From: Chryseobacterium sp. KLBC 52
GTDB taxonomy: Bacteria; Bacteroidota; Bacteroidia; Flavobacteriales; Weeksellaceae
Direction of reading: 5' to 3'
Length of the DNA: 64,000 nt
Assembly (NCBI RefSeq): GCF_003347605.1
Contig: NZ_QDFZ01000014.1
Span: forward strand, 1 to 64,000
In this document: positions 1 through 7,800 of the stretch, in pieces
How positions within the stretch are numbered: position 1 is the first letter of the stretch
How the letters are laid out: the number at the start of each line of letters is the position of its first letter
Notes under the pieces: model-generated
Seen by the model: the letters and a program-made list of their open reading frames with translations, nothing else
What the model was told of the DNA's origin: nothing
The model's database searches: none
Position numbers and translations under genes: made by a program

Positions 1-465
1 ACAGAATTTAACGTTTCGGGCAGTAAATTGTATCTTTCGCCGATAATTGACCTTTACAATGGCGAGATTATCAGTTACGATCTCTCAGAAAGGCCTGCCT
101 TTGCGCAGGTTGTGAATATGCTCAAAAAAGGATTCAGAAAAATTAAAAATACTGAAAACCTCATTATCCACTCTGATCAAGGCTGGCAATATCAGATGAA
201 AGCCTATCAGCACCTGTTAAAAGAAAAAGGCATTATCCAAAGTATGTCCCGCAAAGGAAACTGTCTGGATAATGCAGTAATAGAAAACTTCTTTGGAACT
301 TTAAAATCTGAAATGTTCTATACTAAGAAATTTAAAACCATTGATGAGCTCAAAAAAGAAATAAAGAAGTATATCAAGTATTACAATAACGACAGGATAA
401 GACTTAATCTAAAAGGAAAGAGTCCGGTACAGTACCGAACTCTTTCATATAATAATATTGTTTAA
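1..465 (+). CDS. IS3-family transposase (OrfB), C-terminal part, cut by window edge
   Basis: The reading frame is open from base 1, so the gene starts outside the window and only the C-terminal ~154 residues are seen. It is the integrase (rve) catalytic domain of an IS3-type OrfB transposase, which cuts and joins the element's ends. Visible motifs are the IDLYNGEIISY strand, the second catalytic Asp in HSDQGWQYQ, and the catalytic Glu in NCLDNAVIENFFGTLKSE, with the usual Lys/Arg-rich C-terminus ending SPVQYRT. The first Asp (TDxTEF) would lie just upstream, since the window opens with TEFNVSG. The frame is intact here and closely followed by a terminal-repeat-like sequence, so the element may be complete on its left side. 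Family assignment is firm; activity cannot be judged. Confidence 0.93.
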   Translation, partial: TEFNVSGSKLYLSPIIDLYNGEIISYDLSERPAFAQVVNMLKKGFRKIKNTENLIIHSDQGWQYQMKAYQHLLKEKGIIQSMSRKGNCLDNAVIENFFGTLKSEMFYTKKFKTIDELKKEIKKYIKYYNNDRIRLNLKGKSPVQYRTLSYNNIV

Positions 466-493
466 TTTTGTCTAAACTTTTGGGTGCAGTCTA
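466..493 (+). repeat. Probable right terminal inverted repeat of the IS3-type element
   Basis: Directly after the transposase stop lies TTTGTCTAAACTTTTGGG followed by TGCAGTCTA. This matches the form of right ends of IS3/IS150-group elements (an end reading GGGnnCAGTnnA outward). The partner left end and the target duplication are outside the window or not recognisable, so the exact boundary is inferred. Confidence 0.6.
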
Positions 494-531
494 TAATGAC
501 GGATGTTATTATTATTTTAATTTTCCAGTAC

Positions 532-1074
532 TTAATTGGCTGCCGGATCAGCAAGCGTTGGTGTTAAACCTAATGATTTCAACCGGTTTTTACTGTCAAA
601 AAACAATGTTGCATAATGTTTTCCTTTTTTAAAAGTCAGTTTTGATCCACCTGGGAATTCACTGTCAGCTCCTAATTTTTGTGTTTTAGTATTGTATTGA
701 GTGAACCTGGTTTTACTATCCTGTAATGTACTTTTATTCAGGACAAGGCCAAAAGGAAGCCCTTCCACTACTAAAGATGTATTGTCTGAAGTTTCGAAAA
801 ACATCTCATTGACAGCGTTATTTTTCCCAAGACCACAATAAAGCTGCAGCCCTGTTTTCATGGTCCATTTTGCATATTTTTCTTCATTGGCATCTTCATA
901 AAAAACGGTTTTTACATTCAGTGCTTTTGATATTTTATCAGGTGTCTGTGGAAATATAAATTCTGAATTTTTGTCCAGTAAAGAATTCAAAGCTGCTGTT
1001 TTCTGTGAAAATACAGTCACACTTAATGCCAGAAAAAAGAGGGTTACAATGAAATTGAATGGTTTCGTCTGCAT
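532..1074 (-). CDS. Secreted hypothetical protein
   Basis: A 180-residue protein with a clear Sec signal peptide: a basic start, a hydrophobic run (IVTLFFLALSVTVF), and likely cleavage after FSQ at about residue 23. The mature part is a small soluble domain without cysteines arranged as a lipobox and without any motif I recognise. It is rich in Lys, Thr and Phe and ends in a short TLADPAAN tail. It is the last gene before the IS element and is separated from the VOC gene by about 70 bases. A periplasmic or surface location is inferred from the signal peptide alone; no function is proposed. Confidence 0.75.
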   Translation of the reverse strand: MQTKPFNFIVTLFFLALSVTVFSQKTAALNSLLDKNSEFIFPQTPDKISKALNVKTVFYEDANEEKYAKWTMKTGLQLYCGLGKNNAVNEMFFETSDNTSLVVEGLPFGLVLNKSTLQDSKTRFTQYNTKTQKLGADSEFPGGSKLTFKKGKHYATLFFDSKNRLKSLGLTPTLADPAAN

Positions 1075-1145
1075 GAGAATGTTTTAAAATTTTAATGGTT
1101 TGATGGTTAAAGTTATTAAAATTTTCTGCATTATTCTGTCTTTTA

Positions 1146-1514
1146 TTATTTTCTTTCCTGTACATTGAACACAGTACCTGCAGGATCAGTAATCCAGTGC
1201 ATGTTGTCAGGAAGTTCTTCAATCTCGTCACAGGTTTCCACACCGTTTGACCATAAGTATTCTGTGGCCGCTTCTACATCTGGAACCGTGAGCTGCAGCC
1301 AGGTTTCGGAATGGGTATAATTGTCGACACAATCCAGCCAAATAATATTATTTCCGAATTTTACCTCGTGAGTTCTGGAAACCGTAGGATTATTAATGGG
1401 TCTTTCCTCCACTTCTAATTTCAAAATTTCTCTGTAGAAAGCAACTGTTTTTTCATATTTATTTTTGGGAATTTTTATAGCGATATTAATTCCTGCTTCA
1501 AATTTTGGATTCAT
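1146..1514 (-). CDS. VOC (glyoxalase/bleomycin-resistance fold) family protein
   Basis: About 122 residues, the size of a single vicinal-oxygen-chelate unit. The sequence opens with the NIAIKIP strand, continues with YEKTVAFYREILKLEVEE (typical of VOC proteins) and ends with a paired WITDPAGTVFNVQE strand, giving two beta-alpha-beta-beta-beta modules. VOC proteins bind a metal and include glyoxalases, dioxygenases and antibiotic-binding proteins, so the substrate cannot be named. I chose the ATG at 1514 (protein starting MNPKF) over an upstream TTG. It lies only 7 bases after the stop of the alpha/beta hydrolase gene, so the two are probably co-transcribed leftward. Confidence 0.85.
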   Translation of the reverse strand: MNPKFEAGINIAIKIPKNKYEKTVAFYREILKLEVEERPINNPTVSRTHEVKFGNNIIWLDCVDNYTHSETWLQLTVPDVEAATEYLWSNGVETCDEIEELPDNMHWITDPAGTVFNVQERK

Positions 1515-1521
1515 CCTCAAG

Positions 1522-2382
1522 CTATTTTAAAAAATTATTCAGATAGTTCAGAATCATTGCCGTCTGCATCATCAGACTCACGTGGGTTTGCCCCGGAGCA
1601 ATAGCTAACTGAGATTTGGGCATTTCTCCCATGTCCGCAAAAACATCACCTCCCAATAGTTTATACGTTTTTGAGAGTTCTGTTTTGTCCAGTCCATCAT
1701 TATCACCAGCTATGATTAAAACCGGTACCGGAATTTTAGAAATATTAGTATCACCAAGGTCAAAAGGCTGTCCGGCAGACGCCATCATCTGCTCCAGAAA
1801 TGGTGTCCATTTTGTTTTATCTGGTGCTACAGCATTATAGGCGGTATGCATAGGACTGTTGGTAAAGAGGTCGGGTTTCATTCCTTCCAGTGCCTTATTG
1901 ACTTCAGGCAGCCAGCCGTTAGTTTTATATGTTGAAGAAATAATAACCAGTTTGTTCAGTCTTTCCGGACTTTGTATCGCTAGTTGATAGGCCACTTCCC
2001 CACCAAAACTGTATCCTGCAACATCAGCTTTATCAATTTTCAGATAATCCATTACCTTTGTAATATCACTGGCCAAAGTAGCGTGTGATAATTTCCTTTC
2101 CGAAAAGGGAGTATGCCCATGTCCCTGTAATTCAATTGCTATTACCTTTCTGTTTTTAGACAATTCCGGGATCAGCTCACCCCAATTCAGATCAATCGTC
2201 ATAAACGCACCATGTAACAGCACGACAGGCTTTCCTTTACCATAGACTTCATAATACACTTTAATTCCGTTGGCAGGCGCATAGCCACTTTCAGAGGGTT
2301 TTGTTTTTTGTCCATATACCTTCGATGCTGTCAGAAAAACCGTTAGGACCAATAATGCAGAGAATTTGAATAAACTTTTCAT
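1522..2382 (-). CDS. Secreted alpha/beta hydrolase
   Basis: A 286-residue alpha/beta-hydrolase fold protein with an N-terminal signal peptide (MKSLFKFSALLVLTVF, cleavage near VYGQ). Visible landmarks are the oxyanion HG in VVLLHGAF, the nucleophile elbow GYSFGG (catalytic Ser), the acid candidate in GDNDGLD, and the catalytic His in GQTHVSL near the end. Such proteins hydrolyse esters, amides or epoxides; the substrate is unknown, and the signal peptide places it in the periplasm or outside. The start at 2382 gives a proper signal peptide; a longer frame to 2427 adds an implausible tail. A TAATTTTG -7 box and a dyad lie upstream (see regulatory entry), and the VOC gene follows after 7 bases. 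Confidence 0.88.
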   Translation of the reverse strand: MKSLFKFSALLVLTVFLTASKVYGQKTKPSESGYAPANGIKVYYEVYGKGKPVVLLHGAFMTIDLNWGELIPELSKNRKVIAIELQGHGHTPFSERKLSHATLASDITKVMDYLKIDKADVAGYSFGGEVAYQLAIQSPERLNKLVIISSTYKTNGWLPEVNKALEGMKPDLFTNSPMHTAYNAVAPDKTKWTPFLEQMMASAGQPFDLGDTNISKIPVPVLIIAGDNDGLDKTELSKTYKLLGGDVFADMGEMPKSQLAIAPGQTHVSLMMQTAMILNYLNNFLK

Positions 2383-2415
2383 AATATTATAAATTTGGTG
2401 AATTAAACTCTTAAT

Positions 2416-2460
2416 CAAAATTACCAAGTCAATCTGAAAACGGACTTGTCACAGGACAAG
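2416..2460 (-). promoter_or_regulatory. Candidate promoter with dyad CTTGTC-N4-GACAAG
   Basis: On the minus strand a TAATTTTG box (2423 to 2416) matches the Bacteroidota -7 consensus TAnnTTTG upstream of the alpha/beta hydrolase. A perfect 6-bp dyad (2445-2450 and 2455-2460, 4-base spacer) is centred 36.5 bases before the end of that box, i.e. near -40. This is where a class II activator of the Crp/Fnr kind would bind. The box match is direct; regulator identity is inference. Confidence 0.45.
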
Positions 2461-2655
2461 ATTTTATTGAAACAAGATAAACTCTTTCAATACTGGTTTT
2501 AAAACCAGTCTCAGCAAATCATTTTACTTAATTCCATGAAATAAACATAAAATATACTACAATTAAACAATTAAAAAATAAATATTTTTACAATAATTCT
2601 ACAATAGTTGATAAAATTTGATTAATTTCGAATTGAACTAAACGTAAAAATTATT

Positions 2656-2799
2656 ATGAAAAATTTAAAGAAAATCGAAAGACAGGAATTGAAAACAATT
2701 AAGGGTGGAATTGACTGCAGAGGTGGTCAGCTATGTTTAATCGGTGGTAAGTGGCAATGTATGCCTTACGACGGATGTGGTGGTGGAAACCAGCCTTAA
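2656..2799 (+). CDS. GG-leader bacteriocin-like small peptide (47 aa)
   Basis: A 47-residue ORF with the leader MKNLKKIERQELKTIKGG, i.e. a charged amphipathic leader ending in double glycine at residues 17-18. This is the arrangement cleaved by peptidase-containing ABC exporters of bacteriocins and peptide pheromones. The predicted mature part is about 29 residues, Gly-rich, with cysteines at 21, 27, 35 and 41 that could form two disulfides. Chryseobacterium genomes are known to carry families of such bacteriocin-like precursors. No processing exporter or modification enzyme is encoded nearby, so export would depend on a distant transporter. It is followed 26 bases later by a second peptide of the same type and then by a terminator. 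Antimicrobial or signalling activity is not shown. Confidence 0.8.
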   Translation: MKNLKKIERQELKTIKGGIDCRGGQLCLIGGKWQCMPYDGCGGGNQP

Positions 2800-2825
2800 T
2801 TTACGTTTAATGCAATTACTTGACT

Positions 2826-2972
2826 ATGAAAAATTCTAAAAAAATTTCAAGAGATCAGTTGAAAAGTATTAATGGCGGAGCAGTAAGCTGTTCCGAAGCA
2901 TGCTGTCCACCTCCGGGAATTAAAAGATGTCCGTGGGTGATCTGTATAGCACCATGTGAGATTTTAAGTTAA
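2826..2972 (+). CDS. GG-leader bacteriocin-like small peptide (48 aa)
   Basis: A 48-residue ORF with the leader MKNSKKISRDQLKSINGG, closely matching the leader of the preceding peptide (MKN-KK---R--LK-I-GG shared). The mature part of about 30 residues carries six cysteines (22, 26, 27, 35, 40, 44) and a PPPG turn, quite unlike the four-Cys, Gly-rich mature part of its neighbour. A conserved leader with divergent cargo is the pattern expected of a shared export route with diversified products. The two ORFs are 26 bases apart and share one terminator, so they are probably one transcript. The role is unknown. Confidence 0.8.
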   Translation: MKNSKKISRDQLKSINGGAVSCSEACCPPPGIKRCPWVICIAPCEILS

Positions 2973-2996
2973 AAAGACTTTATTCTCAACAATAAA

Positions 2997-3031
2997 CCCT
3001 GCGATTTTGAATTGCGGGGCTTTTTATTTTT
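2997..3031 (+). terminator. Rho-independent terminator after the GG peptides
   Basis: A 10-bp stem (CCCTGCGATT pairing with AATTGCGGGG, two G-T wobbles) with a TTG loop is followed by TTTTTATTTTT. It ends the two-peptide transcript. Confidence 0.85.
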
Positions 3032-3088
3032 AAGCTATATAGGGTATTCTTATTATACTGATGCCAATCTAAGATTACTCTAAAATAA

Positions 3089-3120
3089 AAAAACCTTAAA
3101 TCAATTGATTTAAGGTTTTC
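3089..3120 (-). terminator. Terminator downstream of tRNA-Ser (symmetrical)
   Basis: A perfect stem AAACCTTAAATCA / TGATTTAAGGTTT closed by a very short loop. It is flanked by A-rich sequence on the left and TTTTC on the right, so it can work in either direction. It lies 5 bases beyond the 3' end of the leftward tRNA gene. Confidence 0.75.
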
Positions 3121-3124
3121 TTTG

Positions 3125-3209
3125 CGGAGAGTGAGGGATTCGAACCCCCGGACCTGTTACAGTCAACAGTTTTCAAGACTGCCGCAATCGACCACTCTGC
3201 CAACTCTCC
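3125..3209 (-). tRNA. tRNA-Ser (anticodon TGA)
   Basis: Read on the minus strand, the 85-base gene has a 7-bp acceptor stem GGAGAGT/ACTCTCC and a D-arm with GGCAGAGTGGTCGA. The anticodon loop CTTGAAA gives anticodon TGA. There is a long variable arm typical of serine tRNAs, and the T-arm has GGTTCGAATCC. The discriminator base is G and CCA is not encoded. A terminator hairpin follows. Confidence 0.96.
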
Positions 3210-3425
3210 TTTAACTCCGGTAGTACCGTTGTTTTCAGTGGTGCAAATATAGAAAGTTTTTTAATACTGACAAAATATTTTTTCAAGAAAATTCGCATTT
3301 TCTGGAGTTTTAAAGGGATAGCCGTGTTCTCAGCCTAAGAAAATATAGGTACTACAATCTCAACATCAGCTATTTAAACTCAGAAATAAAACATTTCTAC
3401 TTGGATCTTTTTTTTTACATATTTT

Positions 3426-3920
3426 TTATCCGTAATAATATTCGGTAGTAACATCTCCGCTGAAAGCCGGGTATGCATCCTGTTTCTCCATATGCAACTC
3501 AAATAATCTTTCGCCGTTTTTACTTCCTCCCCGAATCTTTAAAGAATGCCATCCGTTTTCTAATGATAGCGTAATACTGTTTTCCTCATTAATGGTAGTA
3601 ATATCTTTTAAATAGCCAATTCCTACAATTTTCACTTCATTATTGGCGGTCTGAAATACCCAGCCTCTTGATTCTACCTCTACTTCATCATCATTCAGAA
3701 TTTTTTCCTCATTTACAGAAACACGGAATGTGTAATAGTCTTCCTCTACCCCTATAATTGGAATAGCAATTCCTGATTTTGTTATTTCATCCCCATGTTC
3801 GTTTTCTACAAAATATTTTAAAATATTATTACCGGAAAGGTGATTTTCTTCCAGATATTTTGCTAAAAGCTGTGGACTAAACACCACGAAACCTTTAAGT
3901 TCTGAGAATATTTTTTTCAT
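3426..3920 (-). CDS. Hypothetical protein downstream of the T6SS effector module
   Basis: A 164-residue soluble protein without signal peptide or membrane segments; I do not recognise the family. It is acidic, opens MKKIFSELKGFVVFSPQ, and has an alternating beta-rich middle (YYTFRVSV, GWVFQTANNEVKIVGIGYL, SITLSLENGWHSLKIRG), suggesting a small beta-sandwich or immunity-like fold. It sits in the same leftward direction as vgrG, rhs and the SUKH gene, about 290 bases beyond the last of them. That is a position where spare immunity genes or toxin remnants often accumulate. This link is positional inference only. Confidence 0.65.
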   Translation of the reverse strand: MKKIFSELKGFVVFSPQLLAKYLEENHLSGNNILKYFVENEHGDEITKSGIAIPIIGVEEDYYTFRVSVNEEKILNDDEVEVESRGWVFQTANNEVKIVGIGYLKDITTINEENSITLSLENGWHSLKIRGGSKNGERLFELHMEKQDAYPAFSGDVTTEYYYG

Positions 3921-4003
3921 AATATATTTGAATTGGATTTGGATTACATATTTTATACAGTATTTTTTATTCTAATGATTTAATAAACTTTACAATACTT
4001 GCC

Positions 4004-4141
4004 TCAAAAACTAAGAACTCTCCGAGCATATTTCTGAAAATCCGTATCATTAAGTAACTTCTTTAGTATTTCATTTCTTTCATCTATGTCACAAATTTTC
4101 TTGACAACGTCAAAAGCATTGTAACGTATGTCAATCTTCAT
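4004..4141 (-). CDS. Small hypothetical ORF (45 aa) next to the immunity gene
   Basis: A 45-residue ORF starting MKIDIRYNAFDVVKKICDID and ending RRVLSF. It is highly charged, probably helical, and has no signal peptide. It follows the SUKH immunity gene by 65 bases in the same direction. It could be a small independent gene or the N-terminal stub of a decayed immunity protein from an earlier toxin cassette. Codon use looks ordinary for the window. Coding status is uncertain because of its size. Confidence 0.45.
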   Translation of the reverse strand: MKIDIRYNAFDVVKKICDIDERNEILKKLLNDTDFQKYARRVLSF

Positions 4142-4206
4142 CTATGTTTAAAACCAGATTTTTTGCGACAGTTCTTATTTGAGAATATTCTACAAAATTT
4201 ACCACT

Positions 4207-4797
4207 TTAATCAATAACTTCCTCAAGCCAATCAAGATACCAACGTTCAAAAGATATTGCCAGGCCATTATCATCCAGTAAAGGATTTATGCCTCCATAA
4301 TCAGCTCTGTCATCAGTCCAAATTTTTCCACGTTCACTTCCGTTTACAACCAAAAGATATGTACATCCATGCCCAATATGACCAATCTGTAAACATCCAT
4401 TTATATGGCTAGTATCCATATATGGATTTAATTGGTCTTCATCTGGCCGCTCTCCACCATCCCAATCAATATCAAAAATCCAATCTTCATTCCAGCTTTC
4501 AGAATAAGGAAAAGGTATTGATAAATTAATGGCAGGTTTTGTTCTGAGCTTAAAGTCAATCATTGATTCCTGTAATGATAAAAGACCATAATCAGGTCCA
4601 ATGCAACCATTCCCTATTTTCGTAATAAAATCTCTGTAATCTTCAGGAAACTTAATTTTATTGTTGTTTTCAATAGAAAAAACTTCTGATTCAGGGATAA
4701 CAGGATTAAGAAAAAACTCTTTTTGTATGATTGTATTCAATTTCCCTGGATTAGCTTTAAGAAAATTTAATTTTTCTTTTATGTAATTTATGTTCAT
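4207..4797 (-). CDS. SUKH (SMI1/KNR4) family immunity protein
   Basis: A 196-residue protein whose FPEDYRDFITKIGNGCIGPDYGLLSL stretch is the hallmark of the SMI1/KNR4 (SUKH) fold. It is followed by an acidic WNEDWIFDIDWDGGERPDEDQ region and the GCLQIGHIGHGCTYLLVVNG strands usual in this family. SUKH proteins are the commonest immunity proteins of polymorphic toxins and bind and block the cognate toxin domain in the producer's cytoplasm. The gene starts 10 bases after the rhs stop, so it is expected to neutralise the deaminase-like C-terminus encoded just upstream. The start at 4797 (MNINYIKEK) was preferred to an upstream start inside rhs. Confidence 0.87.
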   Translation of the reverse strand: MNINYIKEKLNFLKANPGKLNTIIQKEFFLNPVIPESEVFSIENNNKIKFPEDYRDFITKIGNGCIGPDYGLLSLQESMIDFKLRTKPAINLSIPFPYSESWNEDWIFDIDWDGGERPDEDQLNPYMDTSHINGCLQIGHIGHGCTYLLVVNGSERGKIWTDDRADYGGINPLLDDNGLAISFERWYLDWLEEVID

Positions 4798-4807
4798 TAT
4801 ATAGTAT

Positions 4808-7800
4808 TTATTTATATCCTTTAAATGTAACTTCACCACCTTCCCATTTATAAGATATATCCATTTCATGTTTATTTGCGAAAGCTTCAAGTCCCTTCAA
4901 ACATCTATCGCAGGGAGGCAAAGTAGATAGCTGTCCTTTTCCTCCTTTTGTCATTTGTCCCATTGATATAATTTCCAAATTGGTTCCTTTTAAATTCCCT
5001 CCTTTAGTGCTTTCCAAATGTTCTAATAATTTTGCTTCACTATGTCCTCTAGCTCCAAATCCATTAAAAGGGGCTTTTGATGACCCCGGAGTACTATACC
5101 ATGAATAACCACCTTTAGGAGTTGTTACAGGAACTCCATCAAGGGAACCTATTACTTCATGTAAACCAAAAACATCAATCCAGGCATTTGTATCTTTCAC
5201 ATATCCATATAATGTAGGATTATTTCCTAAAAGACCTATTGGATCTTTACTTATATAATTTCCGCTTTGAATATCATAGTATCTAAAACGATTATAATAA
5301 AGCCCATCTATTTCTACATCTTCATACTGCCCAAGCTGTCTGAAAGGAATAAAATATCTATTTCCTTTTAAGTTTTTAAGGTTTCCATAGGCATCATATT
5401 CTGTACTCCATATGGTTTGCCCTCCTTCATCAAAAGCCTGAACAGGTCTGCCTATATAGTCAGAAACAATGCAGTAACTTTCTCCATTGATAATTTTGGC
5501 ACATGGTATATATGAATTTCGCTCATACACCCAGGTCACCACATTCTCCACAGGTTCTTTTCCAACGCTGACATTCCCGTCATCATCTACAACCGTTACA
5601 GGAACTTCTTCTGCATCATAGCTCCATTCATGCAGAAGAACATTACCATCCCAAATATAACGAGTTATTTTCTTCAGACCAATTTTTGAGGTTCTTCTGC
5701 CGAGGGCGTCATACTCAAAGCTTACTTCTTTGCCGTCGGGGCGTTTTACTTTGGCCAGCATTCCGTTGGCATTCCAGGAATATGCCCAGTCTCCGGCGGA
5801 CCATTCCGTGCTTTGAATTTCTGTTGGAGAGTTTTCCGCTACATTGGGTAAATCAGCTCCATCCGGCAGTTTCGGGCTGTTCAGCCAATCTGAAGCAATG
5901 GTTTTATAATAAGGATGCGTATTCTCCTGTTCTTCTTTATGCTCAGGTCTGGCATCGTTGATTGGCCGTTTACTTTTTAACAATAAATTCCCTTCTGTAT
6001 CGTAATGATAGAACCAGTTTTTATCACGCATCAGCTTTCCTCCTTTGTCGTAGACGCGGTCAGTCTGCCGGGCACTTTCATATAAACATCCCGTAGCATC
6101 CGGATTTTTGTACTGTACCTCTCCGCTTGAATATTCTGCAGCAACAAGGCTTCCGAAAGCATCGTAATCAAATCTTGTTCTTCCGCCCGTCACCCTGTCC
6201 AGCATATGCAGCAACCTGCTTCCTGCTCCCCAGTTGTAATCTTTATGGAAGGTAGTATTGGTTTTATTTACTATTACTTTCTGACTTACCGGCATTCCGA
6301 TATGGTCAAATTCAAAAGTGCTTTCCACCCCGCCGGTCATTTCACGGGAATGCATCTGCCCGTTCCGGCTGATCTCAAGATTCATCTGCCAGGGTGCATG
6401 CACTTCCGGAGTAGCGGCAGTTACCGATGTAAGCTGTCCCAGATCATTATAAGAATAGTCTACTTCGGCTCCCAGGCTGCTTTTTAGACCAATCAGATTT
6501 GCCTGACTGTCATATTCATATTGAATCGTATGCTCACCCTGTTTTTCACTGGTGACCTGTCCTAATTTATTTCTCTGAAAAGCGACACTGCTGTTTTCAT
6601 TATCTGCTTTAACCAATAATCCTGAAGTGTCATACTGATAGGCTTCCCAGGTTCCGTCGGGATAATGGGTCTGTGTTAATCTTCCGCCCAGATCATATTC
6701 ATGAAAAATATCTTTTCCCTGAGGAGTCCTGGTTTTGGTAACCATTCCGTCTTTATCTCTTATAAAGAACTTTTTCTGGCCGTCAAAACCTATCTCCCCG
6801 GTGACTTCGTCATTATAGTTTCTTTCAAACCGGTAAATTTCTCCTTTCTCATTGGTAATGCTCATCAGGTTTTCATAAGCATCATATCCGAAAACCAACG
6901 TTTCTTCTTTTTTATGGGACAAAGCATTTCTACGGACCTGACGTTTAAGGCTTCCCATCGGCGTATAACTCATGAGCCATTCTGCACGACCATCTGTGGC
7001 ATACACAGGAAGATCATAGGCATCGTAACGGAGTTTTAACGGGAATTGCCCCTGTTCGTTCACTTCAACCACTCTTCCCATTTTATCCCTGTTCCAGAGG
7101 GTTCTGTTTAAAGAGCCCGGGCTGAACACCGTCAGCCTTCCATACTCATCATATTTCCAGTACTGCTCGGCTCCGGCGGTGTTGGTGAGCTGAGTAAGCT
7201 GACCTCTTTGGTTATATTTATAATAAGTAACAATCTCTTCTCTGCTGCTGCTTTCAGGAATTTTTTCACCGTCTGCATATTCATAGTATACAGTTTCTTC
7301 GGCAGGGTCGGTATAGCTGATCAGTTTTCCCTCTTCATCATAGCTCCATGTTTCCGAAGCTCCAGAAGGAGAGAAACGGGCAATTACCTGTCCGAATTCA
7401 TTGTACTGATAATGGTATTCTTCGCCATCCGGGGTATGGAAAACTTTAATATTTCCCATTTCATCATAGGTATATCCCTGAACTCTTCCTTCCGGGGACC
7501 CTATCATTTTCAACTCGTTGTGGGCTGTATAATCGTACCAGGTTTCTCCACCTTCTCCATCTACTTTTTTGTAAACCAGAAAGTTTTCATCATAATGATA
7601 TTCCTCGGTTTTATTGCTTTGCTTTGGATAGATAACTTCTGTGTAACCTTCCTCATCATGGTAATGAAGTCTTCCTTCCATATATCCATCCGTACCTTTG
7701 GTATGAACTACTCTTCCGTTTTTGTCATATTTCCACTGATAGCTCATTCCGTTACGGTTGGTTCTTCTCACCACATGGTTTTCTCCATCATAATCAAACA

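Noticed and set aside
938..1243. A 101-codon minus-strand frame overlapping the secreted protein and VOC genes
   Set aside because: It is in a different frame from both supported genes and overlaps both; no motif.
2997..3120. Two nearby hairpins considered as a riboswitch or CRISPR-like repeat
   Set aside because: Each is a simple terminator stem with T-runs; the stems differ in sequence and there is no spacer-repeat pattern.
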